Shown here: piece after piece, positions 1 through 12,761 of the stretch
Numbering within the stretch: the first letter of the stretch is position 1
How the letters are laid out: every line of letters begins with the position of its first letter
Source of the DNA: Adineta vaga
Lineage: Eukaryota > Rotifera
Assembly: GCA_021613535.1 (NCBI GenBank)
Contig: CP075496.1
Coordinates: 4,402,001-4,466,000 of the forward strand
Direction of reading: 5' to 3'
Length of the DNA stretch: 64,000 nucleotides
Translations under genes and position numbers: made by a program
The notes under the pieces: model-generated
What the model saw: the letters and a program-made list of their open reading frames with translations, nothing else
What the model was told of the DNA's origin: nothing
The model's database searches: none

Positions 1-251
1 ACAGAAAAAAGATTGAATATTTCCTCATTATCGTCTGGTAGGCGGATGTTAGTATATGAAGAAAAAAAAAGAAAAACTGCATCTACATTTCCCGTTATCT
101 CGTGCAATTCTTATTTATATTCCTTTTCTAGTGCTCAATTACTATCATTGAAAAATTCTTTCTTTCCGTTCATTCTTGCTAATCCTTATGACTATCATTA
201 CTTATCGTTTAAATTCCTAATCTATATCCATTCAATTCTTCTTAGTCTATC

Positions 252-988
252 ATGTGGCTTCTTATCATCTCTTGTATAATAATTTTTGTTTCAAAATATT
301 CCTTGGCAACAATTGATATTCAACCATACAATAGTTTTCAGACTGAAGATCAATGTCAAACTTTAGGTGATATATGTCAACAAACGACTGATTGTTGTTC
401 AGATTTAACTTGTTATTCTATTGAAAGTATGAAGAAAACAAAATCTTTTTGATTTTTTACAATAGAAAAACTAAACAAATATGTTTGCTTTTTATTTAGA
501 TCAAAATCTCTGTTTACCATTTAATAAACGAATGAAACGTTATGTAGAAGACTTTTTTATTCCACCCTATTATAATCCAAAAAATCATCTCTATCCATAT
601 GGAATCAATATGCCACCATTCCCATTCTATAATGCATATGGAACGAAACCAACGAAAACCTATCAAAGAAATAAAATGGGTAATTTCAAAAGGAATATTT
701 TCCTCTTTGTTACATAAGTTGAGTTCTTTTCTTTTAGAATGGGATCATTGTCAATTTCATGAAGATTGTGGTGAAAGTAATTGCTGTTATGTTCATTTTC
801 GATTTCGTAGTTTACCGAAATCTTTTTGTCGACCAAATCGAAATCCTAAGAGTCAACTTTGTGAACCTCTTACTAAATATCGTTCACTAAAGGATGTTCC
901 AGCTTGGAAACAACAACAACAACAGCAATTTGAAAATAATCAACAACAATCAACGTTTCCATCACGTACTTCGTACTTTCGGCAATAA
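252..988 (+). CDS. small secreted cysteine-rich protein, three exons
   Basis: Three exons (252-426, 500-679, 738-988) join in phase across two short GT-AG introns. The start is the ATG followed by a strongly hydrophobic stretch (MWLLIISCIIIFVSKYSLA) that looks like a signal peptide. The mature part has two Cys clusters. The first has the pattern C-x6-C-x6-CC-x4-C and continues across intron 1 to a further Cys. The second reads C-x5-C-x4-CC and ends in a C-x-P type stretch. Spacing of this kind is seen in knottin, colipase and dickkopf-like folds, but I cannot assign a family. A Pro/Tyr-rich linker separates the clusters and the C-terminus is poly-Gln rich. A possible AATAAA overlaps the stop. 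The protein is probably extracellular; its role is unknown. Confidence 0.7.
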
Positions 989-1759
989 ATGTTATTGAAT
1001 ATCTAATGAGATCATTACATTGAACAAAGGAGAGAGAAAAACCTCCTCGAATAAAAAGAAAGAAAGAAAGAAAAAGTAAAACGATCAATTTCAAACAATC
1101 ATTTATATTTTGTATCATCATTTTACTCTCACATATAGAATGTTTATTGATATGTGTAGATTCGTTTCTTCGTCGTCTTATTTATATAAACATCATTGCT
1201 TTTAAGCATATTTTTTCTTTGCTTAAATCTCAATCTATTTCGATTACAATGGATTTCTATTTCGAATGAAGTATATATTTAAATGAGAGATGAGAAAAAA
1301 TGAGAAGATACTTTCGATCTATCATCTGCTGTTTATGTCATCATCAATAATCAAATAAGTTATGTGTGTGGGCGATTAGCGCCTAAAAGTGATTGATTGA
1401 GGGATGGTAAACTAAGCGTATTCATGGAGAAGTTCATGTGCACACGTTCACTCGCTTGCTTCATTGTAAAAATAGGTCAAGCACGACGAACGTGAAAGAG
1501 ATAGTAGAAGAATAAAAGAAAATATCTATGTAGTAATCGTGACCGATGACGCTCGAGTTGCGCATCAGTAGTCACATCAAATGTACTGAATAGAGAAGCA
1601 TTCTCTCTTCTCCTTTCCTTTTCCTCTTATGATGGCCATTCTTTTATCTTACTTTTTATTGAACGAGTGATACAAAGAATATCTGTACGTACAAATATTC
1701 GTATTAATTTGATCAAGAAATTAGTTACAGAAAGAATCTACTAAATTTTCAAACGAACT
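989..1759 (+). other. intergenic region, no gene seen
   Basis: AT-rich sequence between two same-strand genes. It must hold the 3' end of the Cys-rich gene and the promoter and 5' UTR of the proline-rich gene. I see no coding pattern, RNA gene or repeat beyond short homopolymers. Confidence 0.5.
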
Positions 1760-3282
1760 ATGGCTGATACCATACCTCAACCCTATCCAACATCAACATC
1801 ACCAGGAAATGTCGAACAACAATATGCTCAACATCAATATGCATATCAAGCACGAGTCAATAGTCCAGGCGGTCAATATTATAATGGAGCTAATGGTGGT
1901 GAACAACAAGTTCAAGAAAATGCTGAACAACAAGTACCTTTAAATCAGGGCCAAGATAGTAACTATGGTCAATCAGGATTTAATGAACAGAATAATGCTG
2001 GCCTTATTCAACAATATACAGGTACTGCTGGTCAACTTGCACAACAACAAGGACCAAATGGTTATAAAATAAATTTTGATCCAAATCCACAAATTATTCG
2101 TAAACATGCTAATGATGCTGTAACATATAAACAAGAAGTTGCTGTTCGATATTTACGTCCACCAACACCTCCACCACCTGGTCCGTTGATTATTAAAGAG
2201 GTGAAATAAAAAATTCTATTTAAAAAAAAACCAAAATAATATCGATAATTTAAGGTACGAAATCCATCATTACCTCCTGCTCCACCAATTGTTATTCGAC
2301 AACGTCCACCACGACCTGCAACACCACCTCCACTCATTATTCGAGAAAGACCACCACAACCACCTGCTCAACTTGCTCCCAAATTAATTACCAAACCATT
2401 ACCACCACCGCCTCCACCACCACGACGTGTTATCATCGAACGAATGCCACCTTTACCACCTAAACCGCAAAGGTTCATTATTTCCATTTTCTTTTGTTTC
2501 TAATATAATATGATAGAATGTTTTTTCTAGTATTATTGTTGAACGTTGGCTTCCTTATAAACAACAGAAGAGACGTGTTATTTATCAAAAAGCACCACCA
2601 GTTCAACCAACAGCACCTCAAAAGAATCTTATTATTCAATGGGAAGGTACACAAGCACGTGTCGTTAAAGAATTTCGAAATTTGGGTATTATCAAAGCGG
2701 ATCCCAATACTTATGTACAACAATATGGAGCGCAACTACGGCCTACACAAGGTTTACCAGACTTTATTAAAGGTTTACCTACACCCAATCTTGGACCAGA
2801 ATATGTATGATGCACAATTTTGAGCTAAATATATCATCTTTTTATTTATTGCCTATTTTAGACACAAGGTGGTGATCCTGATCATGTCGATCCTGCACTC
2901 TTAGCTGGTACTAATTCCCCAACTCAATGGTTATGAAGCTGCAGGTGGTCAAGGTCTTCTTGCCAGTGCATCGGATGGTTCATTACCTGTTGGCGGACAT
3001 CCTGGATTTCCTCAAGATAATATTCAATATGCACCCTATGGAAATGCAGGTGGTCAACTACCTAATGATCAACAATATGCATATCAACAACAGACCTATT
3101 CTCATGAAAGTACAGCTGAAGGACAACAATATGCTGGTAAGTAATTGTTATTCTAATAAATAATATAAGAAATCTAAATCTTATCTTCAATAGATCAACA
3201 AGGCTTTGAACAACAGGGACAACAAGGTAATGGTTTTGGTCAAAATGTACAATACCAAACAATTCCTCAATATACTAATTAA
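1760..3282 (+). CDS. Pro/Gln-rich protein with a conserved basic-hydrophobic core, probable frame break
   Basis: Exons read as 1760-2200, 2255-2472, 2531-2804, 2862-3136 and 3194-3282. The N-terminal ~115 residues are rich in Gln, Asn, Tyr and Gly. The centre alternates proline runs with repeated hydrophobic-basic phrases such as PLIIKEV, IVIRQRP, LIIRERP, RVIIERMPPLP, IIVERWLPYK and RRVIYQKAPP, then NLIIQWEG and an LGIIKADP segment. The C-terminus returns to Gly/Gln/Tyr-rich sequence. There is no signal peptide or membrane segment, so a structural or scaffolding protein is plausible; I do not recognise a named family. In exon 4 the frame breaks near 2917-2920. One C fewer in the CCCC run gives a continuous reading; a 31-nt GT-AG segment starting at 2908 would also restore the frame. 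Confidence 0.7.
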
Positions 3283-3729
3283 TTCTAAATTAAAGATATT
3301 GAAGACGTTTTTATAATTAATGATGAAAAAAATAAGTTTCTACTTTTCTTTCTTGAAAACATCTCGTTTTTATTTATCTTATTCAACACTTCTATTCTTT
3401 TTTTTTCTTCTTCTTACAACACTAGTATGTTGTTAATTCTATTCATACAATTAAAATAAAAATTGATTATATACTTGTGCTACTTACATATAGACTTTCT
3501 TTCAAGCATAATCATTCGTTTTTTAAATTTATTTCATTCAATGAATATGAAAAAAAGACGTCACAATAAAACAAACAAAATTCATTCGTACATTGAATAA
3601 TTATACTACTTCAACAAATTCGATAATTTCTTTACAATTCATATAAAATAATCGAACAAATCTTTGCAAATGACTAAAAAATCAATATAAAAACATTTCA
3701 TCACCGAACAATCTTTTTATCTGGCTAGA
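3283..3729. other. 3'-to-3' intergenic region between convergent genes
   Basis: A 447-bp AT-rich gap between two convergent stop codons. A candidate polyadenylation signal AATAAA for the plus-strand gene lies at 3455-3460. Nothing else is supported. Confidence 0.5.
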
Positions 3730-6128
3730 TCAAATGTTGTTGTTTTTTCTCCTCTCAATATTCCATATAACATTATAATACGTATGTAAATATTGTATAT
3801 AAATCGTCCATATATAATGGAAAATTAATGACGTTTGTGCTTTACGTATTTGATTTAAACAATTGTGAACTAATTCAGCATTCGCATCATATTCATGTGT
3901 TAAAGTCATTTGAATCATTTCAGTCATTGTTCTATTATTGAATAGATTTTCGAATAATTCCTTTGAATTATGATTTCTTGAAAGATTAGTACATATTTGT
4001 TGATGAAGATCAAGAAGAATGGTTTCATTGAGATAAAATTCTGATCGTTTATGATGAAATATTCGATTCAGTTGATCAATGAAATGAAAAATAAATTCAA
4101 TGCTTAATGAACGATTTGATGAAGAAATCGAATAGGAATTTGTAAGATAAATTCGATTAGTTAAACATTGATTGATGTAATCAAACCATTGAGTATAATT
4201 CTCAGTTGAATTAAGCATATTTAATTGATGATTGAAATAATTCGGAAGAAATTTTTGATGAATTTGTTTGTATAATTCTTTGAGAAAACTTGTGAGTATC
4301 TCCGAAAGATTAGTTTGATTACTAAAATAAAATATAATTGAATAAAACAAAGAAGAAGAAAGGATTATTTACTTTGAAAATGGTAAACCATAATTTTCAC
4401 AATAATTTAAAAAGCTATGTTTTATTAAAGTACGTATTTCATATGTTAAAGAAAAGAATTGTTGACAAAGACTATAAATATATAATGTTGATTCATTCAT
4501 TAATTCAAAAAGATATTCTTCAATTAAATCAAAATTTATCTTCCAACTATGATCGTGTTCATTTGGTAGAAGTAATAATGATTTCTTTATTATTATATCC
4601 ATTTGAGATTTGGATGGCCATTGACGTTTAGAATATCGTGTTGGATGAGTATAATATATTTCAATAAGAGATTTTGGCCAACGAGAAAGAAGCAAACCAA
4701 ATGAGTATTGTTCGTAATCGATTTCAATCGTATTATTGGAAAGTTTCTTATTATGAGAAAGAAATTTTGGAGAAAATGCATCGATTATTGGATCAGATTT
4801 ATCATCAAAATGATTTGATTGAAATGAATTTGCACACGATGGAAGACGAAAGGAAGCAAATATCAGATTATTCTGATAGGGTAATAAACTAAAATGAAAT
4901 AAACATAAAGGTTTAAAATTTCAATGATTCAATAAATGTCAATACTCTCATTATTCTCAACTCAACCGTACTTAAAAGAAAACAACCTTGATCTACAAAT
5001 TCTAGTACCAACTATCATGTATATAACATTTAACGTTTTACTAAATGAAAGAGAGAGAGAATTTCAATTCAAATCAATTATATACTTTTCGATCTTGTTC
5101 ATTGATTCTTTGAAAAGACAAGTTATATGATTTGTGTTTCCTATTAAGAATCGTTTGACAATAGCACATGTTTGATTTACAAGTATGAATGTATGAAACC
5201 ATTGTTGAATCAAATTTGACGATAAATATGAACTATGATCGTTATTACAATTGTAAATAAATGATGAGAATTCTTTCAAAATTTTCTCTCGATTTATACG
5301 AATCAAACCGGTTTGAAATGAATCATTTGAGATGAAGATGAATGATGAATCAATTTCTAATGATGTTGTTTTAGAGAGATTTGCTGTTTGATTATTTTCT
5401 AATGTAATAACAACATGTGTACGATCTAATGGAACGGATTTTTGTTTATATTCATCATCATTAGGTTCAATATGATAATCAATTAATGGAATAAAATAAC
5501 ATTTGGAACGAATTTGTTCATGAATTTGATAAGAATTGATTGTATTAGGTAATAGATGAGGTATAATTGATTCCGATGGTGAAGTAAAAATAATATTGAA
5601 ATCATTGATCGTAGTTTGATGAGTATCATTTGAAGGAAATATAATTTTTGATGATGAATAATGATTTTGAAATGTTTGTTTTAAATGTGAAGATTTCAAA
5701 CGATTTTGAAAATCTTTTAAATAAAAATTTAAATGAAATCTCTTGGTTAAATGTAAATATTCTTGATTTGATGTTTTTGTAAAAATCCATTCCAATTGTT
5801 TAATATCATCATCTTTATCATCAAGTTGATGTACTCTTGTTGTTGTATTAAGAATAGATAATGAATCAATCCATTGATCAATATTAATTGTATTTCGTAA
5901 ATCTTCAAATGATTGACAATAATAGATATGGTTTTTTGAAGATGATGATATATCATGTTGTTTATCATTCGATCGAATTCGATCAAATGTTGGATAATAA
6001 TATTTGTCATCGATTGAAAATGATGATATGGAATCTGAGGAATTGAAACAACAACAACAAGATGATTGAGAAGACTTAATTGATTGAGTTAACTTTTTAT
6101 TTGAAGATTTTATCGAACTATTCCCCAT
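3730..6128 (-). CDS. unrecognised 716-residue protein with dual acylation N-terminus
   Basis: Three exons (6128-5086, 4888-4373, 4321-3730) splice in phase to 717 codons including the stop. An upstream in-frame ATG exists at 6188, but a likely acceptor lies between it and the ATG at 6128. The 6128 start gives MGNSSIKSS, a good N-myristoylation context (Gly2, Ser6). Four consecutive cysteines at about residues 29-32 are good palmitoylation candidates, so the protein is probably tethered to the inner face of a membrane. The next ~150 residues are Ser/Asp-rich and low complexity. The last ~370 are Leu/Phe/Tyr-rich and look helical, which would suit an ARM or HEAT-like fold. I recognise no catalytic motif and no named family. 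It is convergent with the proline-rich gene. Confidence 0.75.
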
Positions 6129-7939
6129 TTTATTTACATCTAAAAAAATAAACAGAAGAATGTCAATGCTTGAATAGATTTTTTTCATTTGAGATCAAAT
6201 TTCTTCGCGTGTGATGATGATGATGATGATGACGGAAAGGAGTCATTCAATTGTTCAAGATAGACAGTAGCGGAAATAAACGATTTAATATTCTCATTGA
6301 GTAGACAGGGAAAAGGAGGAGACGATGACATTTATAATCATCTTTTCGTGAAAGATCATTCGATATGACATTGACAAGTTTCTAACGAAAGAAAATAATG
6401 TTTGAGATAAACATGCAAATATAATAACAAGAGAAAAAAAAAGAATCTATGTTCAGATGTTATATCTCCTCCTTCTGTCTGCACTTGAAATAGTGCTCGC
6501 TTGTTTAGTTTTAACAAATGAACTTTATGTGTGAGAGAATCAACTGTATGCCGATTCATTCAAATCTCTTCGATCAACCAACCAGACATCATTCCTTCTC
6601 TCTCTCTCTCTCTCACTCACTCGATAAATAAAGAAGATGAAGATCGAATTGCAATGAATTAAATCGGATACAATAAAGATCTTTCGAATTGACGACGTGA
6701 TCGGATGATGAAGAAATAAGAGATAGTTAGATCATCACTCATTCCCTGTAGTGTTGAAAAGTATTATTATCGATGAAACTATTGCAACAGTTGATTACCT
6801 CATTCGTATGTGTATGGTTATAGTGATGATGAAAAAGGAGAAAAGAAGATATAAGAGACTGATCGATCGTCAAGAAGATGTATAGAATACTAATCAGAAT
6901 CTATTTGAATGAAAGAATCGATTTTTTTTTGTTACTCATAAGGAAAAGTGTCACTCACTAATCTATCAAACAAATAAACAACAGAAGATGGTGATGAGAT
7001 GTAAAGAGGAAAAGTAAAGGCTTCACTCACTCGGCATCATCCATTAGACATAGACATACGAAGTAATAGGACAAAACGATTACACATTAACTGACTGCGT
7101 GTGTCTGTATGTATGAATGTATGTTTACATAGTATAAAATTAGGAATCCAAACAAACAGAATTGAACATCTAGTGCAATTGAACGATAAATCAAAATCAT
7201 CTTAATACAATCTGTTTAAAATGTGTCTAGTCTGAACATTTCGAAAGGTTTCTTCTTCTTTTTCATATGTCTAGAAAACATAACTAGTTAACATTTATTT
7301 TGTTCTTTATCACTTCTGTTCATACATAAATAATTGACTGCAGCTGTTTTGCTTTGCTAGAAATGTTTAGTAGAAAATATATGTATTATCGTTGATGTTC
7401 AATTGAAGATGCCACTAGAGGTTGGTTAGTGTTGGAAACAAAAAAGAAAGTCTTCTTGTCGGAATGATTGCCATCTTTGATGTTCTCATGTAGACATCAA
7501 TAATATCTGAACATATGCTATGCGTATTTGATCGTTCATTCTATTCAAGAGTATGTGCCAATATGTGTCGGCGGTTAAGTGATCATCAACTACATATGGA
7601 TGGGAATATAAAGAAAAAGAATGTACTCCGACACTAGTCTTCTCTCTGTTGAACGGCTAATACAATCACTAATTGAATCGGCAGCAATATTGCTGACCGA
7701 CTTGTATGAATGGATAGAAGAGATAGAGAAAAGAGAAGAGAGAGAGAGAGGGGAAAGAGAATGATAAGGCACGTTCCATCAACTAACTGGACAGAAGAGT
7801 GTCTCGACGTCGACCAACAGACAAATATATTCTGAGCTTGTGTGAGAAGGCCAACTTGACCTTCATCTATCTCTTTCGTCTACTGTATAAAAGCTATTCA
7901 TTCAATATATTATTTGCAATTTGCAGGTTAGACGCAATC
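6129..7939. other. divergent intergenic region
   Basis: A 1.8-kb gap between two divergently oriented start codons, so it should contain both promoters and probably non-coding 5' exons. A likely acceptor (TTTGCAG at about 7920-7926) lies just upstream of the papilin ATG, and another upstream of the 6128 start on the minus strand. A (CT)n tract lies at about 6597-6614 and a (GA)n tract at about 7736-7752. No coding exon is supported. Confidence 0.5.
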
Positions 7940-10900
7940 ATGACAATCGATTTAACCAGGCTACATCATCGTCATCATTATTATTATTTTTATCTGATCA
8001 CTTTATGCTATCTATTTTCTTTAACTATTACGGCTGCTGCTGTTGCTGATAACATCACTGACTATCATTCCAATGAGACAGTCATAGAATTCAATACAAC
8101 TTTAATTAGTGTAACAAAAGTAGTTGCTGATATTACTACTGAAGAAGCTTTCTTTGATAATAATACAGATGTTTCAACATCTGTAATATTGATTAATTCA
8201 ATGGTAACATCAACAGAAATACCATTGGAAACTGTTGAAGTGACTACAGTAGAAGTGAAAACAACTGTTAAGGAAGAACATGATTCGACCACAATGGCTC
8301 CAAAAGTTTCGACACAAAAACCTGACGAGTCAACAACAACAACGATGATGATGACGACGACGTCGACAACGGAAGTTATTTTGGTTACATCTTGTGAATC
8401 ATCTAAATATGGTTGTTGTCCAGATAATGCCACAAAACGAACTGGTAAGATCTCGGAAAAAAAGAAAGATTATATTTTTCTTTTTCTATAATTCACTTTA
8501 TCGTTGTATAGGCCCAAATAATGAAGGATGCCATGATGATAGTATGAATGTTACAATGTCGAATAGTACGATGGAATATATCAATGAAACTGATTTTGTT
8601 AGTACAGTTGAGACGGATAATATTACGATGACAACAGACAAAAGCGATGTGATTCTTGAAACTTCAACAGGAACTACGAATATTTCTGTTACAAATGAAG
8701 TGAATACTACTGAATTTGAAGTAAAGAATACGACAAGTAGCAATTTTGAAACTACTACTGAATTTGAAGTAGAAAATACTACAAGTATCAGTTTTGAAAA
8801 TATGACTATTGAAGTATCTGAAAATAGTACAATGGAATCTATGGAAAGTACTACTGAAACAGAACCAGAACTAGAAACCACTGCTGCATCATCTAATCTT
8901 TGTGTTGATAATGAATTTGAATGTTGTCCCGATGGCGAAACGCCAGCACAAGTAATACAAATGCTCTTCATAATAGTTCAATTTTACATTTACTTCTTTT
9001 CTAGGGACCTGAATTCAAAGGATGTAATACAACAGAAAAATTGAGAACGATAACAACAAATGTTTCATTTTCAAGTAAAATAAGATGATTTCAATTTTAC
9101 AAAATACTAAAAAAAATATATTGTTTTTTCTTTCTTGTTTTAAAGATGTTTGTGATTTGGAAAAAGATGCTGGTAGTTGTAGTAAATATGTTAATATGTG
9201 GGCATACGACCGTCAACAAGGTAAATGTGTTCGATTCTGGTATGGAAGTTGTGAAGGTAATGGTAATCGATTTGAAAATGAACAACAATGTCAAGAAACA
9301 TGTGTTAGTCCAAAAGGAATCGGTAAATATACATCATAATAGCTTCGTTAATCATTAAATTTCTGAAATCGTTTGTTTCTCTATTGAATAGAAGTCTGTT
9401 TGTTATCGAAAGTAACAGGTCCATGTCAATCGTCTGGTGTTCGATATTATTACGATCGAGATAAACAAGAATGTCAACAATTTCGTTATGGTGGTTGTAA
9501 TGGAAATGCAAATAATTATGCAAGCCTAGAAAAATGCCAATCAACATGTGAAAAAGAAACTGTTGGTAAGATTTTTCGAAATAAGAACATAGAAGAAATT
9601 CTAAATATAAAACATACGTATTTCTCTATAGATCAATGCACACAACCTATGGAAGTTGGATCATGTAAAGGAGAATTTACTCGATTTTATTATGATACAA
9701 TAACAGGACAATGCCGATCATTCATCTATGGTGGTTGTAAAAAGAATCGAAATAATTTCGTTACATTAAAAGATTGTTTAAACACATGCGTCAAGCCAAG
9801 ACAAAAAGGTAAAGAGAAAGTGTTCGGAAACAAATTATGATTAAAAATTCGCTTTTTTTCTTCTAAAGATATTTGTTTACAGCCAAAAGTAATTGGTACA
9901 TGTCAAGAACGACATCCATCATGGTATTTTGATATAATGGAAGGTGACTGTAAATTATTTCAATATTCAGGTAAGATCAATTTTTGAAACGTATCGAGTA
10001 GGGATAAAAAATAAATATTTTCTTTTTCCATCTCTATTCATTAGGTTGTAAAGGAAATCACAATCGATTTTCATCCAAAGACGAATGTGATCATTCATGT
10101 TCATCATTAAAAACTTCGAAAACATGTATGTAAACAAAGTCCATTAAATTCCTTTCTTTGAATTTGAATTTCTATTAAACTTAGTTGTGAATGATACAAA
10201 AACTATTTGTAATCTACCAATGGTACGTGGAAGTTGTGATCAACAGATCTCCCGTTGGTATTTCAATCCATCCGATAAATATTGTCATCCATATCAATAC
10301 ACCGGTTGTCGTAAGTTCTTGTTTTGTTTTCTTCAATCTATTCGACACTTTTTATTTTATCAGATGGAAATGCAAATTCTTTCGAAAATGAACAAGATTG
10401 CCGTGATATATGTCACGCTAAAGAAAAAGGTTTTGTATAATTTATCCAAATGAAATAAAACTTAGATTTTGACTTCTTTTCTCTTTAGATATTTGTACAT
10501 TAGAAAAAGATTCTGGTTCATGTGATCAATATAAAATCATGTGGTATTATGATTCATTAAATCAACAATGTAAAAATTTCTATTATGGTTCATGTGGTGG
10601 AAATGCGAATCGTTTTGAAACAGAACAAGACTGTCAATTACGTTGTTTGATTAAAACCGGTTTGTACCAAAAAAAAAACAATCATAAAGTTTTCCATATC
10701 ATCATCTTGTTTTATCCATAGGGAACTCTACTTGTTCTCAAAAAGTTGATCAAGGTTATGTTTGTAATGAAACAAAATCGAATCAAAATGAAACATCAAA
10801 TTCGATTATGAAATTTTTTTATGATCAACAATTAAAACAATGTTCATCGTTTCTCTATCGAGGTTGTGGTGGAAATGATAATCGGTTTGATGAAGAAAAT

Positions 10901-12534
10901 CAATGTATTGAAGAATGTCTCACTGATAAACCAAATGTTGATCAAGGTAAAGATAAGAAGAATTCTTTTTCGATATGAAATATCTGAAATAATATTTCAA
11001 GGTTGTGGATCAAACATGATTCGTTGTAATATTCAATGTCGATTTGGTTTCGAAAGAGATGAAAATGGTTGTGAAATATGTCGTTGTTTTGAACCTTGTC
11101 AAGTAATGAGAGAACTATTTGAAAATTGATTTATAGAAAAAAAACGGTTTTTGTTTCATTTTAGCGACATCAATGTCCATCCGGATATGAATGTATTATC
11201 ATTGCAGAACAAACTCCATGTGTTCAAGCACCATGTCCAGTACCAAGAGTTGAATGTCAACCACGTAAGAACAATAGAAATCTTTGATTAATAATAATTA
11301 GAAAAATCGTTATTTACTTTCAGTCAGTCCTGATCAACTTCCAGATGCAAATGGAGGTTTGTAATTATTTCGATGATCTTCAGTTTGATATTTTCGAAAT
11401 AAATTAGGTATTAAACCAATAATTGAAAATTCAATTACAAATATTTTTTCACAATTCGATGCAAATGTAACAATTCCATGTGTTCTACGACAAGGTCATC
11501 CAACACCAGTAGTTTATTGGTATATATTACTGTCAATCATTTATTGTCAATATCTAATATTGAATATTTCTTTTAGGTATAAAGAACGACAACAATTACA
11601 AGTACATGATGCAATGAGTAGTGGTATTATTGTTCGAAAAATTGAACGATTACCAGATCAATCATTATTGATTAGAAAAGTAACATTAGAAGATCAAGGT
11701 CTTTATACATGTCGAGCGATAAATGATATTGGACAAGATATTAAAGATGTACAATTGGAAATATTCGGTAGATTAGCATATCAATAAAGAATACTTTTGG
11801 AAATAATTTTGTATTTTTTCTTGTTTAGATTCAATTAAAGTAGATATCTATCCAATCAATCGAATCTACCAACTTGGTTTTACAGCTAAACTTCAATGTC
11901 GTGCTACAGGTAAAATAAAATTTCTATTACTAATATAGAAGCCGTTCGTTCTTACATTGATATAGGTTATCCATTACCACGTGTTACTTGGATGCGTAAT
12001 AATGTGCCGTTAATAAATACAACTCGTACGACATTGCAAAATGATGGATCTTTAATTATTCATCCATACAAACGAGAAGATGCAGGTAACAACGAGATTC
12101 TATTATAATTTCTTCAAGATTTCTATCGAATTTATTAAATCATTTATATTTGTCAAAGTTCTACCTTAGATGATTGATTAATTGAAATACTATAATGAAA
12201 AATATCTTTGTTTTCATAGGTCCATATGTATGCAATGCAACGAATAAAAAAGAAAGTGTAACACAAGTGGCATATCTTGAAGTGAAAGGTAATTCTATTA
12301 GATTGTAAATTAGTATGCTAATCTGTTGTATTTGATTTAGAAACTCATGTTGAAGCCACATGTGAAGATCAACCAACATTTGCCAATTGTGAACTTGTTC
12401 TTCGACATAATTTTTGTGATGTCTACTTTGATTATTGTTGTCGAACATGTTCTCAACATGCACAATATTCTCCATCATCGACATCATCAGAAAAAACTCC
12501 TAATCCTCGCATTCGTCGACATCTATTATCTTAA
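7940..12534 (+). CDS. papilin-like extracellular matrix protein: papilin cassettes, seven Kunitz, antistasin, two Ig, PLAC
   Basis: About 20 short exons join in phase (for example 7940-8444, 8512-8951, 9005-9074). The start ATG at 7940 precedes a hydrophobic signal segment. Domain order: a Thr/Ser-rich region; a papilin cassette (YGCCPDN then GPNNEGC); a Thr/Glu-rich region; a second cassette (FECCPDG then GPEFKGC); seven Kunitz domains between about 9150 and 10950; an antistasin-like Cys domain (10998-11265); two Ig domains (11408-11766 and 11829-12290); and a C-terminal PLAC domain ending in the CC-x-TC pattern. This order matches papilin, a secreted matrix protein related to ADAMTS proteins. 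Unlike insect and vertebrate papilins, I see no N-terminal thrombospondin repeats or ADAMTS spacer; a Ser/Thr-rich segment takes their place. Kunitz 7 carries an insertion of roughly 14 residues. A candidate AATAAA lies at 12729-12734, almost touching the convergent FAF2 stop. Confidence 0.92.
9146..10950 (+). other. array of seven Kunitz (BPTI) domains within papilin
   Basis: Each unit shows the Kunitz six-Cys frame with W/F-Y-x-D after Cys2, (Y/C)GxC in the middle and NxF before the last pair. Most units occupy their own exon; units 4 and 5 are split by an intron at the central Gly-Cys. By homology with BPTI, the P1 residue just after the second Cys reads S, Q, K, Q, D, D and N for units 1 to 7. 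Only unit 3 has the basic P1 expected of a trypsin-type inhibitor. The other units may bind proteases of other specificity or have a structural role. Confidence 0.9.
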
Positions 12535-12761
12535 ATCAATGTACATCTGAACAATGAGCGTTTCATTTTTCATTCTCTCTTTTTAAATATTGTCTAGTGT
12601 TTTTTGTTTATATATTCATTATCTTTTAGAAACTAATCGTTTTATCATTTTTTTCCTATTTCATGTCATTAGTTTTCTCTCTTTCTTGCTCACGTTTTAA
12701 AACAAGTCAGACATATAAAAGAAAAACAAATAAAAGAAAATGTTGGTGGTTTTGACATTGA

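Noticed and set aside
1361-1376. TGTGTGGG-like stretch as a rotifer telomeric repeat
   Set aside because: Only a single short occurrence, with no tandem array.
8065-8971. Minus-strand open frames rich in Val/Ser across the papilin N-terminal region
   Set aside because: They mirror the Thr/Ser/Glu-rich coding sequence on the plus strand; the plus-strand exons carry papilin cassettes with correct splice phases.
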